Part shown: one piece after another, positions 34,494 through 44,422 of the stretch
How positions within the stretch are numbered: the first letter of the stretch is position 1
Layout: every line of letters begins with the position of its first letter
Assembly: GCA_963281155.1 (NCBI GenBank)
Contig: CAUJLY010000006.1
Span: 682,001-746,000, forward strand
DNA: 64,000 nt
From: Rhabditophanes sp. KR3021
Lineage: Eukaryota > Nematoda > Chromadorea > Rhabditida > Alloionematidae
Reading direction: 5' to 3'
Translations under genes and position numbers: made by a program
Notes under the pieces: generated by a model
Database searches by the model: none
Told to the model about the DNA's origin: nothing
Seen by the model: only the letters and a program-made list of their open reading frames with translations

Positions 34494-35009
34494 TGACGTA
34501 AATCAAGCATAACACTTTGAAAGAAAATGAATAATTAATTTTAAATATTTGAATTTTTACCTACTTTATTCCTTTATAATGTTAGAATCAAATAAATTAT
34601 TTTTGTCTTTATATTTTCAACCCTATGATAAAACGAATAATAAAAGTTAACACAATCAAACGTGAGACAAATAAAATGATGACTTGTTGTGAGATACAAT
34701 AAGTGTGGGCGATGATGAAATATACTGGACGGTAACATTAAAATGAACGGGTAGACCTTTATTCTCAGGTTGGCAGGTAAAATAATTGAGATGAGAACTT
34801 GGAAAAGGGTTTATTCTTGCTCATGCTATATATGTAGTTTGAGATTCATTTCATGAAACTACGTATAACATATAGTTACTAAATGTTAATTCATTATTAC
34901 ATTCTATTATTTATGAACAGATGTATTCATGTTTTATTTTCAGCATTACCTTTAAAAACATTTAAAATTAATGATTTGAAATTATTAAAAAAATTCAAAC
35001 CATAATGTC
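34494..35009. other. Intergenic, no gene seen
   Basis: AT-rich spacer with no coding-like frame. Confidence 0.5.
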
Positions 35010-35996
35010 ATGCTCAACACTTACTCTATTATTTTTCTATTAGAATCTTTATTAGGTATTGGATTAAATTTGACATGTATACTATTGATCTTAATAAAAA
35101 CAACCAATACACGACAAATGATTTGGAACATTTGTTTATTTTCAAGAATAATAGAATTAATTATTTTATTAGATCTTTCTTTTTTTCTTATACCTGAATT
35201 GGCAGCACCAATAAATGGATTGCGTTTGTATGGATTTTGTACACTTTGGAATGAACATACCTGCCATTCGTTAGGAATATCTACAATTCCTTTTTTTCAT
35301 TTACTTGTAATAACAATTTTTTTTCTTTTCTTGATTCGATACAATGTATTTGTGAAAAATGAAAGAGAAAATTACTTAAGGAGGATTGATAAGTGTATTG
35401 TTCTTTCACAAATAATTATTCCAACATGTTCATTAGCTTTACTGTGGAACATTGAATTAAATAAAAATTCGTATGAATATGAATTACAGGAGGTAAGACT
35501 TACATCATAATAAATTAATTAGAAGCAATTATTTTAGTTATATGCAAAAGGTATGATACATTTTGACTTTGATGCTTTTATACTATTTTATGGGAACACT
35601 AATCTAATGAAAGTTGCATTAGTATTTTTTCTAAATATGATTCCAATTACGTTTGAATCAATCTACATCAGTTATATGTACTTCAAACTAATTCAAAAAT
35701 TGAAAAGTTTAATGAATTCATCGTCTGATGCAACAGCTGTAAGATTAAAACTAGCAATTAAGCAACTGAGAGTCTTAATTTACATACCCGTTCTGTTATT
35801 ATTATGTTTAGGCTTACTGGGTGGATGTTTATCATTAATTAATGGAAATTATTTTGTAATTAAAATTCAAGAATATTTTGTAAGAAATTTACCTTTAGTA
35901 ATAATGCTGTATTTTATAATTAATCCAATTGTTTATTGTTATTATTTTATTAAACAAAATAATATTAAGATAACAGTCGTTTCACTGAACTCCTAA
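35010..35996 (+). CDS. 7TM serpentine chemoreceptor
   Basis: Exons 35010-35492 and 35538-35996 join in phase 0 over a 45-bp intron; 313 residues. After TM3 it has FLIRYNVFVKNERENYLRR, linking it to the tandem pair at 22.5-24.9 kb. TM4 is CIVLSQIIIPTCSLALLW. TM6 is LRVLIYIPVLLLLCLGLLGG and TM7 is VIMLYFIINPIVYCYYF, with a clear NP-x2-Y end. The intron sits in the TM4-TM5 loop as in its relatives. Confidence 0.88.
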
Positions 35997-36189
35997 ATCT
36001 AATAATTAATTTGTTTTGATTAATAAAATTGTATGCAATGAAATTGATAAATATCATTTTTTTAAATGAAAAGATTCGTATTTTTAGCTTATGTGAAGCG
36101 ATTAAACATACTAGTTATATATTCAGCTATTTTTAAACCTATCTACATATTTGATGTTTTTCATGTTTAATCACTTTGGTTTGAATTTT

Positions 36190-36658
36190 CGGCACTACAA
36201 GTCCGGTATTTTCAACCTATTACATGTTTTTTGGAGATCATGTACTTTGGCTTGTGGAATTGTACTCAACAAACAACATCACAGTTTTTGTATCTGTTAT
36301 TTCAACACCAAAATGGTATCCCGGTCTATCTTTTTCTGTAGGACAATTAGTTACAACTGGAACTTTCTCTATTATTCAACTTATTTTAAATTTGGCAACA
36401 TGCAGCAGATTACTTTTGATGCAATATTATAAAAGTTCATACAATCATGCATCTTCATTCAAAAAGGAAATTAAATTAGTTTGGTATGCTTGTTCAACTT
36501 TTTTTATGCAACTAATTGATGTAGTTTTCATGTATTATACTTGGCATTTTATTTACCAAGTTGAAGATCAAACAATTGGCAATTATATGTATAGTTGGAT
36601 TTTTCCAAAAGATAATATATTTATGTTTTTTAATAATATATGGTTGTCACTTTTATAA
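36190..36658 (+). pseudogene. 7TM chemoreceptor fragment (C-terminal half)
   Basis: Reads GTTSPVFSTYYMFFGD into an extracellular loop. TM5-like GTFSIIQLILNLATCSRLL, TM6-like KLVWYACSTFFMQLIDVVF and a truncated TM7 (DNIFMFFNNIWLSLL) follow. No TM1-TM3 can be found upstream, although MKRFVFLAYVKRL at 36066 might be residue of it. The frame ends inside TM7. It is most likely a truncated relic; an unrecognised exon is possible. Confidence 0.5.
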
Positions 36659-36884
36659 AAAAATAGATTATATTAATGGAATAAAAAGTTGTAAACTTAA
36701 TTAAATATTATTTCTCAATTAACATACCTTTCTAATTCCTTGAAGTGCTTTTTATATAGACAGGCATATTTACATTCATAAATATAATTATTAAACACTT
36801 AAAATAGTTTTATTAAATTAGTTCAAATTTACGTATTTATAAGACACTTCAAGGTTTAAAAATAAATTTAACTAACTATTTGCT

Positions 36885-38059
36885 ATGGAAAGTAATACCA
36901 CAAATCTTATTATTGACAATTCAACAGAACAAGAAGATCTAAAAATGATGGATACAGTTATTACAATAATAAAGGTAAATTTAATTTTCTTTCCCACTGT
37001 TGGCTGTTATGGAAATATCAATATCCTTATTGCAACTTATAAAAATAAATCACTCCACAACAAATGTAGCTATTTAATTTGCCAATTAGCTTTTTGGAAT
37101 AACTTTAATCTTATGTTTGAATTGTTAAGTGGGATCAGATTATTGACTGATGCGGCAGAAATGACGAGACGTGATTGTTTTAGTTCTATTGCTTTTTATT
37201 TATTTTGTGAATGTATGGGAACTTCGATGATATTGAGTATTGCTGTAGATAGGCTTTTGTCTATTGTGTTTCCATTTAGAGATGATAAATGGAATCAAAA
37301 TTTTTATCTACTTATTATGACAACACCTGGAATTATCTATGCTTGTATTATGGTTGGTTCGAACTGGATTTTAATGGATGATGGGTGGGTTATTGTTTGT
37401 AATCCTCCAGCAGCTTATACTAGAGAGCTTAGCGATATATGGACCAAAGTTACTATGGTATTTTGTGCTTTATCTATTTTTGTTTATACCGTCATTTATT
37501 ATTTATTTTGGAAAATGGGTAATTTCTTTGAATATTTATATTTAAATAGACTTTTAGGCCCTTCATTACAAGCTAAAGATGCAAAAGGTTTTAGTGTTCA
37601 AAGAAAAATTGTTACAACATTATCCATAAATGTAATATTTGTGTTTGTATCTTCAATATTATGTGCAGGATTGATGTTTGTCGTTAATAATTTTATGAAC
37701 TTACGTCCAATGGTTGTCGAAGCAATTGAGGCTTTTGCTGTAATTCCAGGTATACATAAACCCAATACAATTAATAAGGTTTAATGGGGAACATAATAAA
37801 TTAGATTAGACTAAATGTTGCAACTTAAAATAATTCAAAATCCTCTAATTTATTCTCATTTTCAGGACTAGCAGCTTACACTTGTTATTATTTTGTTCTT
37901 TTCTGGAGAAGTACCGAATATAGGAACGCCTTTTTACATCAGTTAAAATGTCAATGTTTTCAGTCAAATAAAAAACAAAGAGAAAATACAATTGCCGTGA
38001 ATATGACTATGTCAGGTAGAACTACTATGGGAAAAAGAAACAGTCGTCAAATTATTTGA
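36885..38059 (+). CDS. Srsx-type 7TM receptor
   Basis: Exons 36885-37749 and 37866-38059 join over a 116-bp intron (phase 1), giving 352 residues. It is closer to the rhodopsin-like Srsx receptors than to Str. The features are a long N-terminus with N-glycosylation sites, NKCSYLICQLAF in TM2 and MILSIAVDRLLSIVFPF after TM3 (a DRL version of DRY). TM6 is KIVTTLSINVIFVFVSSIL. TM7, restored by the second exon, is VIPGLAAYTCYYFVLFWRST with EYRNAF after it. The tail is Ser/Thr/Arg-rich. An SL RNA gene starts 170 bp downstream. Confidence 0.83.
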
Positions 38060-38170
38060 TTATTTATAAAAAAATATTTCCAAAATACTTTTTTATTGAA
38101 TAAACTACTGGTTTCTTAAAAATAATAATAAATTAAATATTTATGCATTTTATATCTTTATTAACATATG

Positions 38171-38200
38171 TTCTACTTCCGCTTTTCACATATGTGTGTA
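38171..38200 (+). promoter_or_regulatory. PSE-like element of SL RNA gene 2
   Basis: TTCTACTTCCGCTTTTCACA and the following ATGTGTGTA sit 29-58 bp before the SL RNA start. They match 53581-53610 at 29 of 30 positions or better, while the sequence further upstream is unrelated. The sharp boundary marks either a functional promoter or the end of a duplicated unit. Confidence 0.6.
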
Positions 38201-38228
38201 TAAAAGGTAACCGGAAACTAACTAAGAC

Positions 38229-38320
38229 GGTTTAAAAAACCCAGTTTGAGGTTAGTATGCATTCAGGATTCTATAGAATTTTGCAAGCAAATTTTGGAAT
38301 GAGACATGGAAATGTCTCTG
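38229..38320 (+). ncRNA. Spliced-leader RNA gene, SL1-type
   Basis: The leader exon is 38229-38250 (22 nt): it starts GGTTTAAAAAACCC and ends AGTTTGAG, as canonical SL1 does. The splice donor GTTAGTATGC follows directly. The Sm-binding site AAATTTTGGAA is at 38289-38299. The terminal stem pairs GAGACAT (38301-38307) with ATGTCTC (38312-38318). Every functional part of a nematode SL RNA is present in the right order, with a conserved upstream element. The leader is the same as that at 53639, so this is likely the main SL1 type of the organism. Confidence 0.88.
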
Positions 38321-38335
38321 TTTTAAAGGTAGATG

Positions 38336-38505
38336 GTTGTTGATGACAATCACACTATATAAAGCTGAGTTTGTGGTAACTCGGTCATTTTTTAAATCTC
38401 TTACTTGCACACGTTGTTTATAACGTTATCGTTTATATTCAAAATTAAAGTAACTAAGAAGCCTCAAGGAACTATTAAAGAGTCGTTGAGGTATTATAAT
38501 TTATA
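38336..38505 (+). other. TATA-containing conserved segment S, copy 1
   Basis: Resembles 41638-41790. Shared parts, in order: TGATGAC, CACTATATAA (a TATA box) and GGTCA/CGTCA. A block with CCTCA and TGAGG that can pair as a stem and ends GAG-GTA comes last. There is no ATG between the TATA box and the GTA. It could be a 5' exon with donor, or a non-coding RNA. It begins 16 bp after an SL RNA gene. Confidence 0.4.
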
Positions 38506-38916
38506 TACATTTGCGTATTTATAGTATTCAGTTTCTCGTGCTTAAAGAAAAATATTGATAGACCGTGGTCAAATACTATTCAACAGTCTCTGATAAAAAT
38601 AATTAATAAATTTATTCTTTAACTTATTTTGTTGTAAAAGGAAAAGACTTTAATTACATTTATGCACATACGCTTCATTTAAATAAATCTAACCCAGCCA
38701 ATCTAAGTGCACATGGATATCTAAAAGACCAAACATTTGATGTTTTGTATCGCTTCTCGAGCTTTTTAGCTCAGATCAAAGTGTAGTATCTGTTCTTTAC
38801 TGTTTCATCGCAGTAATATCCAAAACACGTGTTCAAGGTGGATATAAGTATTATTGGTCTGTATTAAGGGTTATTAATATATTGTAATAGTTATTTGAAT
38901 AAAGATAGTTTTAAGT

Positions 38917-39117
38917 TAGTGTATTAATCTATCATATTAAGTCAACTATTTGGCAATCAACAAAAAAATCAAAATAGCTCCAAATACATCTATAACTTCC
39001 AAATGTGATTCTTCTACCGTTACCGGTCCTACCTCTATTATTGCTGATCCAAGTTCATCAACTCAAACCCTTCCCTCCCTAAAAAACGACTGGGTTATGG
39101 AAAGGGATTGGGATTAA
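38917..39117 (+). CDS. Orphan open frame ending in repeat R1
   Basis: About 66 codons without an ATG. It is Ser/Thr/Pro-rich (CDSSTVTGPTSIIADPSSS, TQTLPSLKNDWVMERDWD, then stop). The composition is protein-like. The last part lies in a repeat shared with 19738-19788. It may be the last exon of a multicopy gene or a transposon fragment. Confidence 0.3.
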
Positions 39118-39137
39118 GGACTAACTTACCATCAATT
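39086..39137 (+). repeat. Dispersed repeat R1, copy 2
   Basis: Nearly identical to 19738-19788; see there. Its similarity stops on both sides within about 52 bp. Confidence 0.6.
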
Positions 39138-39548
39138 ACAAAAGTATACAGTACTTTTTAAAGGCTTTTGAAAGCTATAAACTTAGAAAATTCTATTAAC
39201 GGAAAAAATTAAGAGCCATTTTAGATTTTTTCAAATTTCTACCAGGAGAGATTTATTATTTAAGTTTTTTTGAATATTTTTTGGCCAGTATTGCTGCTCT
39301 TTTAATTTATTGGTATACACCAGAACATCATAAATTACATGGACTATTTTGTGGGATAGCATGCATGAGTCCATATTTGACTAAAAATTACTATTTTTTA
39401 GATATTTATGTCTAACAAGGTGCAATATCTAAGTTTATTTATTGAAATGATTAATGAATAACAAACAATGCTCTAATTGTGTTCAGACCCAATCCATTTA
39501 GCCTAAAGCTGAATAAGTACCTGAGTAACCCTAAAATTAAAAAAATGA

Positions 39549-40488
39549 TTAAATTTGAATTAAATGAGTAAAACTTTCTGTGTAATCCCAAAACCAATCT
39601 GCATGGAAATGGAGTGTTATTTGATTAGAACTAGAAATCCATGTAAGTCTCTCAGTATCGGATTCAAAATCGCCTGAGTACACTCTTGAATATCCATTAC
39701 TCATATCTGGTCCATCGTAGATCCATAAACAATCACAATCTGCTTCAGTATTAAAAAAATCGAATTCTAATTTAACTTTGTAATTTTCTTGTACTGTGAT
39801 ATAATAAATACATTCATTTTCAATAAAATATTCATTTGGATAATTTGGTGAAATGATGGAACCAGAATTTGGATCATAATATTGTTGGGGACAACTGAAA
39901 TAATATAAAGTTAAATATCTGCAAACAAAAACCTAGATATACATATGCTTCAAAGATTATATATTCAAATGGACGAAAGATTTTAAACCGTAGTCAACAA
40001 GTTATAAATATGAAAGTTACTTACTCATCGCTAAATAATTGAGTTTCTCTACAAATAAATGCTTGCTTCTGTTGACAATCAGTATATAAAACACTAGCAT
40101 CGGTACTAGATTTGATCATCATAGAACACTTATTGGCGTTTTCTTTTGAAACAATGGTTTTAGTTTTGGTAATAGCTCTAGAATCATTATAATACAATTT
40201 CTTAGGAGAACTAAGCCAAGTAGCCGGTTGCACTGGATTGTGGATATTGATCAGTCTTGTTGCCAACGTCATTTTTTCAGGACTATCAAAAATAGCTAAA
40301 ACTGCGTCTTTGCTCTTACAGTAAGATTCGGCTTCGTTGAAAGTTAAAGCTATTGTTTCAGAATACAAAAAGCAACGGTTTGATTCACTTTCATATTTGA
40401 ATCCCTCTTTGCAAGTCTTTACACCTGGAACGGCAGCAGAATTCAGCAAAGCTGCTATGGAAAATAGAGTAGCAATAATTAGTTTCAT
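39549..40488 (-). CDS. C-type lectin with CUB domain, secreted
   Basis: Exons 40025-40488 and 39549-39894 join over a 130-bp intron (phase 2) to 269 residues. Signal peptide: IIATLFSIAALLNSAA. The C-type lectin domain spans about residues 23-152: CKEGFKYESESNRCFLY, AESYCKSKDAVLAIFDSPEK, ATWLSS, NKCSMMIK and TDCQQKQAFICRE. The usual WND/EPN calcium-sugar motifs are not evident, so sugar binding is doubtful. The second exon is a CUB domain (CPQQYYDPNSGSIISPNYP, NECIYYITVQE, CDCLWIYDGPDM, LHFHADW). Lectin-CUB proteins are typical nematode gut and innate-defence effectors. Confidence 0.88.
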
Positions 40489-40518
40489 TTTCAGATGTAA
40501 TATTTCAAATATTACCCC

Positions 40519-40526
40519 CTTTTATA
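40519..40526 (-). promoter_or_regulatory. TATA box of lectin-CUB gene
   Basis: TATAAAAG on the minus strand, 31 bp before the ATG at 40488. A GATA-like site (TGATAAG) is at 40554. Confidence 0.6.
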
Positions 40527-40559
40527 GTAAAATAGAGGTAGGTATATGTATATTGATAA

Positions 40560-41505
40560 GAGAAATGACAATGCTAAAAATGATAGATAACCCATTTCCT
40601 TGGACTATTCAAAAAAAATTTTTACAATTAATGGCGCCATTAATTATTAGATAACTAATAGATACAATTTTGTACAATAATAATTTTAATTAGCGATTTC
40701 TAACCATATTTAGATAAGAAAAAGTTAAGCATTCTTAAGAAATTGTTGATAAACTACTTTTCCTAGCTTTTTAACAGCAATGATTAATATATTTATATGT
40801 ATAGTGCTCGTAAGTGTTATAGATAACATGTATTATTTGGACGGAATCTATTTTAATAAGCTTTCAATGAAAAAATTTTGATAAGATAAAATATAAGATT
40901 TAAGCTTATGTATCAAATTCGTGCAGAAAACAATTTTTTTCGTGTGTACTTTATGCTAATATAGCTAATTCAAGAACTTTGAAATCTTTTTATTTAAGTA
41001 ACTGTTTGATATTATACAATCGAAATAGGATAATATAAAGTATTTGTTTATTTGAAATGGGGCACAATATTTAGGTTGCGAGAGGATTTAGGCAAAATTA
41101 AGCAACGACGCGGGTAAACAAGATTCTACTAATCTATCTGAGATATCAGGTAATAACATTAGCAGTAATCTTATTTTTTTATTCATTAATACAGCTACCA
41201 ATTAGGCCAGTATGAGAGGTACGATTAAATATCAGAAAATATAATAACAACAATAATTTAGGACAATGTACATCAAGCCTTTACTTTGATGACTTTAAAA
41301 TGCCGTTCACCTGCCTATTGTGTGCTCTTGGTTAAATTTTTAATTAAAATCATTGTCAAATTATCGTAGTTATTTCATTGATATAAAAGATAAATTTTTG
41401 TAAAACACTTTAAGTCTAAAATACTTCATTTTTTTGGTTTACAATATTAAATTTGATAATTAAAAGTATGTGAATGTGATGAATTTATCAAAAATGACAA
41501 ATATA
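40560..41505. other. Intergenic with repeat R2
   Basis: AT-rich spacer; the only structure is repeat R2 at 41111-41150. Confidence 0.5.
41111..41150 (+). repeat. Dispersed repeat R2, copy 2
   Basis: CGGGTAAACAAGATTCTACT followed by AATCTATCTGAGATATCAGG resembles 29771-29825. Confidence 0.4.
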
Positions 41506-41579
41506 GCCGCCATAGCTCAGTCGGTTAGAGCGTGGGTCTAATAAGCCCAAGGTCGCAGGTTCGACCCCTGCTGGCGGCA
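41506..41579 (+). tRNA. tRNA-Ile (AAT)
   Basis: A full cloverleaf. Acceptor GCCGCCA pairs with TGGCGGC. The D arm is GCTC/GAGC. The anticodon stem TGGGT/GCCCA has loop CTAATAA, giving anticodon AAT. The T arm is GCAGG/CCTGC with loop TTCGACC, and the discriminator is A. The A box (TAGCTCAGTCGG) and B box (GGTTCGACC) are intact. A T5 Pol III terminator lies at 41584-41588. There is no intron. Confidence 0.95.
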
Positions 41580-41637
41580 ATAATTTTTGAACTTGAAAAA
41601 ATAAAGAAATATTAAATAAGTTATATGTTTGACAGGT

Positions 41638-41790
41638 CGATTGAATGATGACCACGACACTATATAAGCCAAGTGGTTGATGACTTCGTCAGTAGAGTAA
41701 TCTTGTCGTTACAAAAACAACACATCATATTATCTAATACTAACCCTAAGGAACCTCAGGCTTCTACAAAGAGATAGTGAGGTAAAGTAC
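41638..41790 (+). other. TATA-containing conserved segment S, copy 2
   Basis: Resembles 38336-38505: TGATGACC, CACTATATAAG, CGTCA, and a final AACCTCAGG...AGTGAGGTAAAG block that can pair CCTCA with TGAGG. It lies 60 bp after the tRNA. Role unknown. Confidence 0.4.
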
Positions 41791-41992
41791 TTTAATGTAT
41801 TGTGTGTTTTTATTATTATATATTCATATAGGTTTCTTATCAATAAAAAATTACCATTAACAATTTATCTTCTAACATTATATGTACATATAATGATATT
41901 TATTGGAGTTTAATACATAAATACAATTTTCATGCATAATATTTGTTGTACTTAAAAATTATATAAAAAAAGTTGTTATTAATAGAAATTCT

Positions 41993-43086
41993 TTACATAA
42001 TTCTTGAAATTACTGCTTTATTTTGTCCAACAGCCACATTAGATTTTTTGAAGCAACAGCAAAATAACTTATTCTTTACGTATTGATAATGGCAAAATAA
42101 AATACTGCGATTCTTACTCACTAAGGTTAAGAATAAAATACCATTTATGCTTGGATTAAGACCTAAATGTTTAAATATTCAATTAAATTTAGATCAAATA
42201 TTACCCATCAAAGTAATTATATAAGTTCCCATATTTGTATGGACTTCTAACAAAATAAATGTGATATACATGCACACTGGTATGCCAATGAATACAAGTG
42301 GCAATGTCGATTGAAGCACAAATAGTTTTTTGAATTGATTATTCATTCGTTTTGTTCTATCATCTAATTGAGAAGAATACTTTTTCTCAAATGATGAATA
42401 TTTTTTATAAGTTATATAGGTAATAATACTCGAAACAACAAGATTCACTTCAAATCCTAATAAATTTAGAAATGTGTGAATGTTAGACTGAAAATATACG
42501 TACTTAGTTAAGTTATTTGTGTTGAACTTACGCAATCTACAATAGCATTAACCAAATTAGTATCATCGAACATTGAATCATTTCCAATAATTTCAATTCT
42601 ATTTGAGCTTAAAATACTAGATGGAATTGTAAGATCAAATGCAAAATAAAAATTGGTAGATAAAAGAAATGGAAATGAAATTGTGAATAAGATTGCCAAT
42701 ACAAAATGTTTAAATGTCATCTTCACTTTGTTCGATATTAAAAGATACCTAGCTATAGCAGTTGTAGTTGAAAAATTCAAATTACTAAATGCTATAAATG
42801 TCCAAATTGCTACTATAAACACCATTCTTATTCTATCTGATTCTTGATTATTTGTAAAATTTCCTTCATAAATTACGAGGTTACTATATGCATAAACATT
42901 AATTCTATATAACACATTGAACAAGGAGTAGATTATGTCAGCAACAAATGAAGCAAAGAGTATGTAGGTGTAGCCATTGGTTTTGTCTACGCTTTTGTAA
43001 TAATTATATAGTGATAATGAAACAATATTGCCAATTAAAGAAGTTATAAAAATTGATTCATTAAGTAATTCTGTTAAACGAATCAT
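41993..43086 (-). CDS. 7TM serpentine chemoreceptor (Str-like), three exons
   Basis: Exons 42532-43086, 42205-42487 and 41993-42162 (introns 44 and 42 bp) join in frame to 335 residues. After TM3 the motif is TAIARYLLISNKVKM, as in the receptors at 2-752 and 3116-4165. TM6 is LFVLQSTLPLVFIGIPVC. The third exon supplies TM7, LNPSINGILFLTLVSKNRS, and a Cys-rich tail (KLFCCCFKK) that may be palmitoylated. The extracellular loop has an NFT glycosylation site. Confidence 0.86.
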
Positions 43087-43465
43087 TGTTAATAATAGTT
43101 AAAATGAGTAAATTAAAACGTAGTTTAGTACATTTAAATTTAATAAAGTTCATGTTTACAATATATAATCTAATTAAATATCAATTTGATAGTACCCTTG
43201 AAAGTTATTTAAAATTGTGACTCAACTAATAGTCTGAAAAACAATTATCTGTTACGAAAATAACTATGAATCTTTATAAAGATTTAATGTCAAAAATGTA
43301 ATATGTGGGATGTTATTCTACAATAATAATTTCAATAGTTTCTGTCGTAAATTGTTTGGCTCCTACTACTAACAATTGACTCGAATAGAAAGTAGACATA
43401 AGTTTTAGATAACTTTTAATTTCAACTTTAGACAAAAGAATTAGACCCCAAGAAAAGCTATAATA
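43087..43465. other. Intergenic, no gene seen
   Basis: AT-rich receptor promoter region up to the transposon-like terminus at 43466. Confidence 0.5.
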
Positions 43466-44200
43466 CAGTAAAATCTGTCAATAGCGAACGCTTTCGGGAC
43501 CGAAATTTTTGTCCATTATGGAGAGGTGTCCATAAAACAAAGATTTTAAATTTAAATGTTAAAAAAGTCATATTTTTTTATTAGATAAAACACTCGAGAA
43601 TACTTAATGATAATAGCAATTAAAATATAAAAAAATATACAATTAAGATGTCTTCCAGAAATCAGCGAGCTGCTTTTGAGATAAAGACAAAACAATTGAA
43701 GAAGAAAATTGCCTTTTTAATCCTTCAATACAATTAAGTAACTGGGATTCTTTTTAATAACATGATTTTTCATAATTTTAAAATTCGGCACGCGTAATGT
43801 CCGGTATCTCTTCAATAATCTCGTCATCTTCTTCATCTTAGCTTCATCAGATGTTTCAGTAGTATCACTTAAGTGATTTCTTAAAATGGCTTCACTAAAC
43901 TCATTTTCTAAGCCAGAATCACTAAGCTCGTGTGCAATTAAATTACTATCCACATTAATAATATCATCTAATGGCATAGTAGAAAAGAGACTTAACCGTT
44001 CTTCATTTGTCAAGGTTTTACGTTAAGAGACTGTCATTTTAAAACAACTAATGAAAATGCTACACGCCAGCTTTGACATGATTAAATTAGAACACGGTGT
44101 ATTACAAGCACCTTAATAGCCAAATTTTACTAGTGTCCATTATAGCTAGATAAGTTTACACTAAAAACTCAAAATTTGCATATAAAGTGTCCACTATTTG
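43466..44200 (-). mobile_element. Probable Tc1/pogo-Tigger-like DNA transposon relic
   Basis: At 43466 a sequence starting CAGTAAAATCTGTC and continuing CGCTTTCGGGACC and GTCCATTATGGAGAGGTGTC resembles the terminal inverted repeat of pogo/Tigger elements. TA lies two bases further out. The minus-strand ORF 43717-44013 (98 residues, acidic then basic, ending VIKKNPSYLIVLKD) could be the transposase C-terminus. The opposite terminus is not recognisable; only a direct, partial match (TAGTGTCCATTATAG, 44133) is present. The element is decayed. Confidence 0.45.
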
Positions 44201-44422
44201 ATTATAATTATGTACATTTGTTGTTATGTTAGCTATCTTGATTAAGCTTGAAGCAAAGTCAGGTCACAAAATGCGAATAGCGATGAGCATAGATTTTACC
44301 AATCAAGCAAAATCCCACCTTCTCGAAAGTTATTCTGTGCAAAAAACTGGTATAAAAGGACGGCATTTTGTCATTCAGTACCAATTTATTAGTAGATTTA
44401 CCCCAGTCGTTTATCAAGTATT

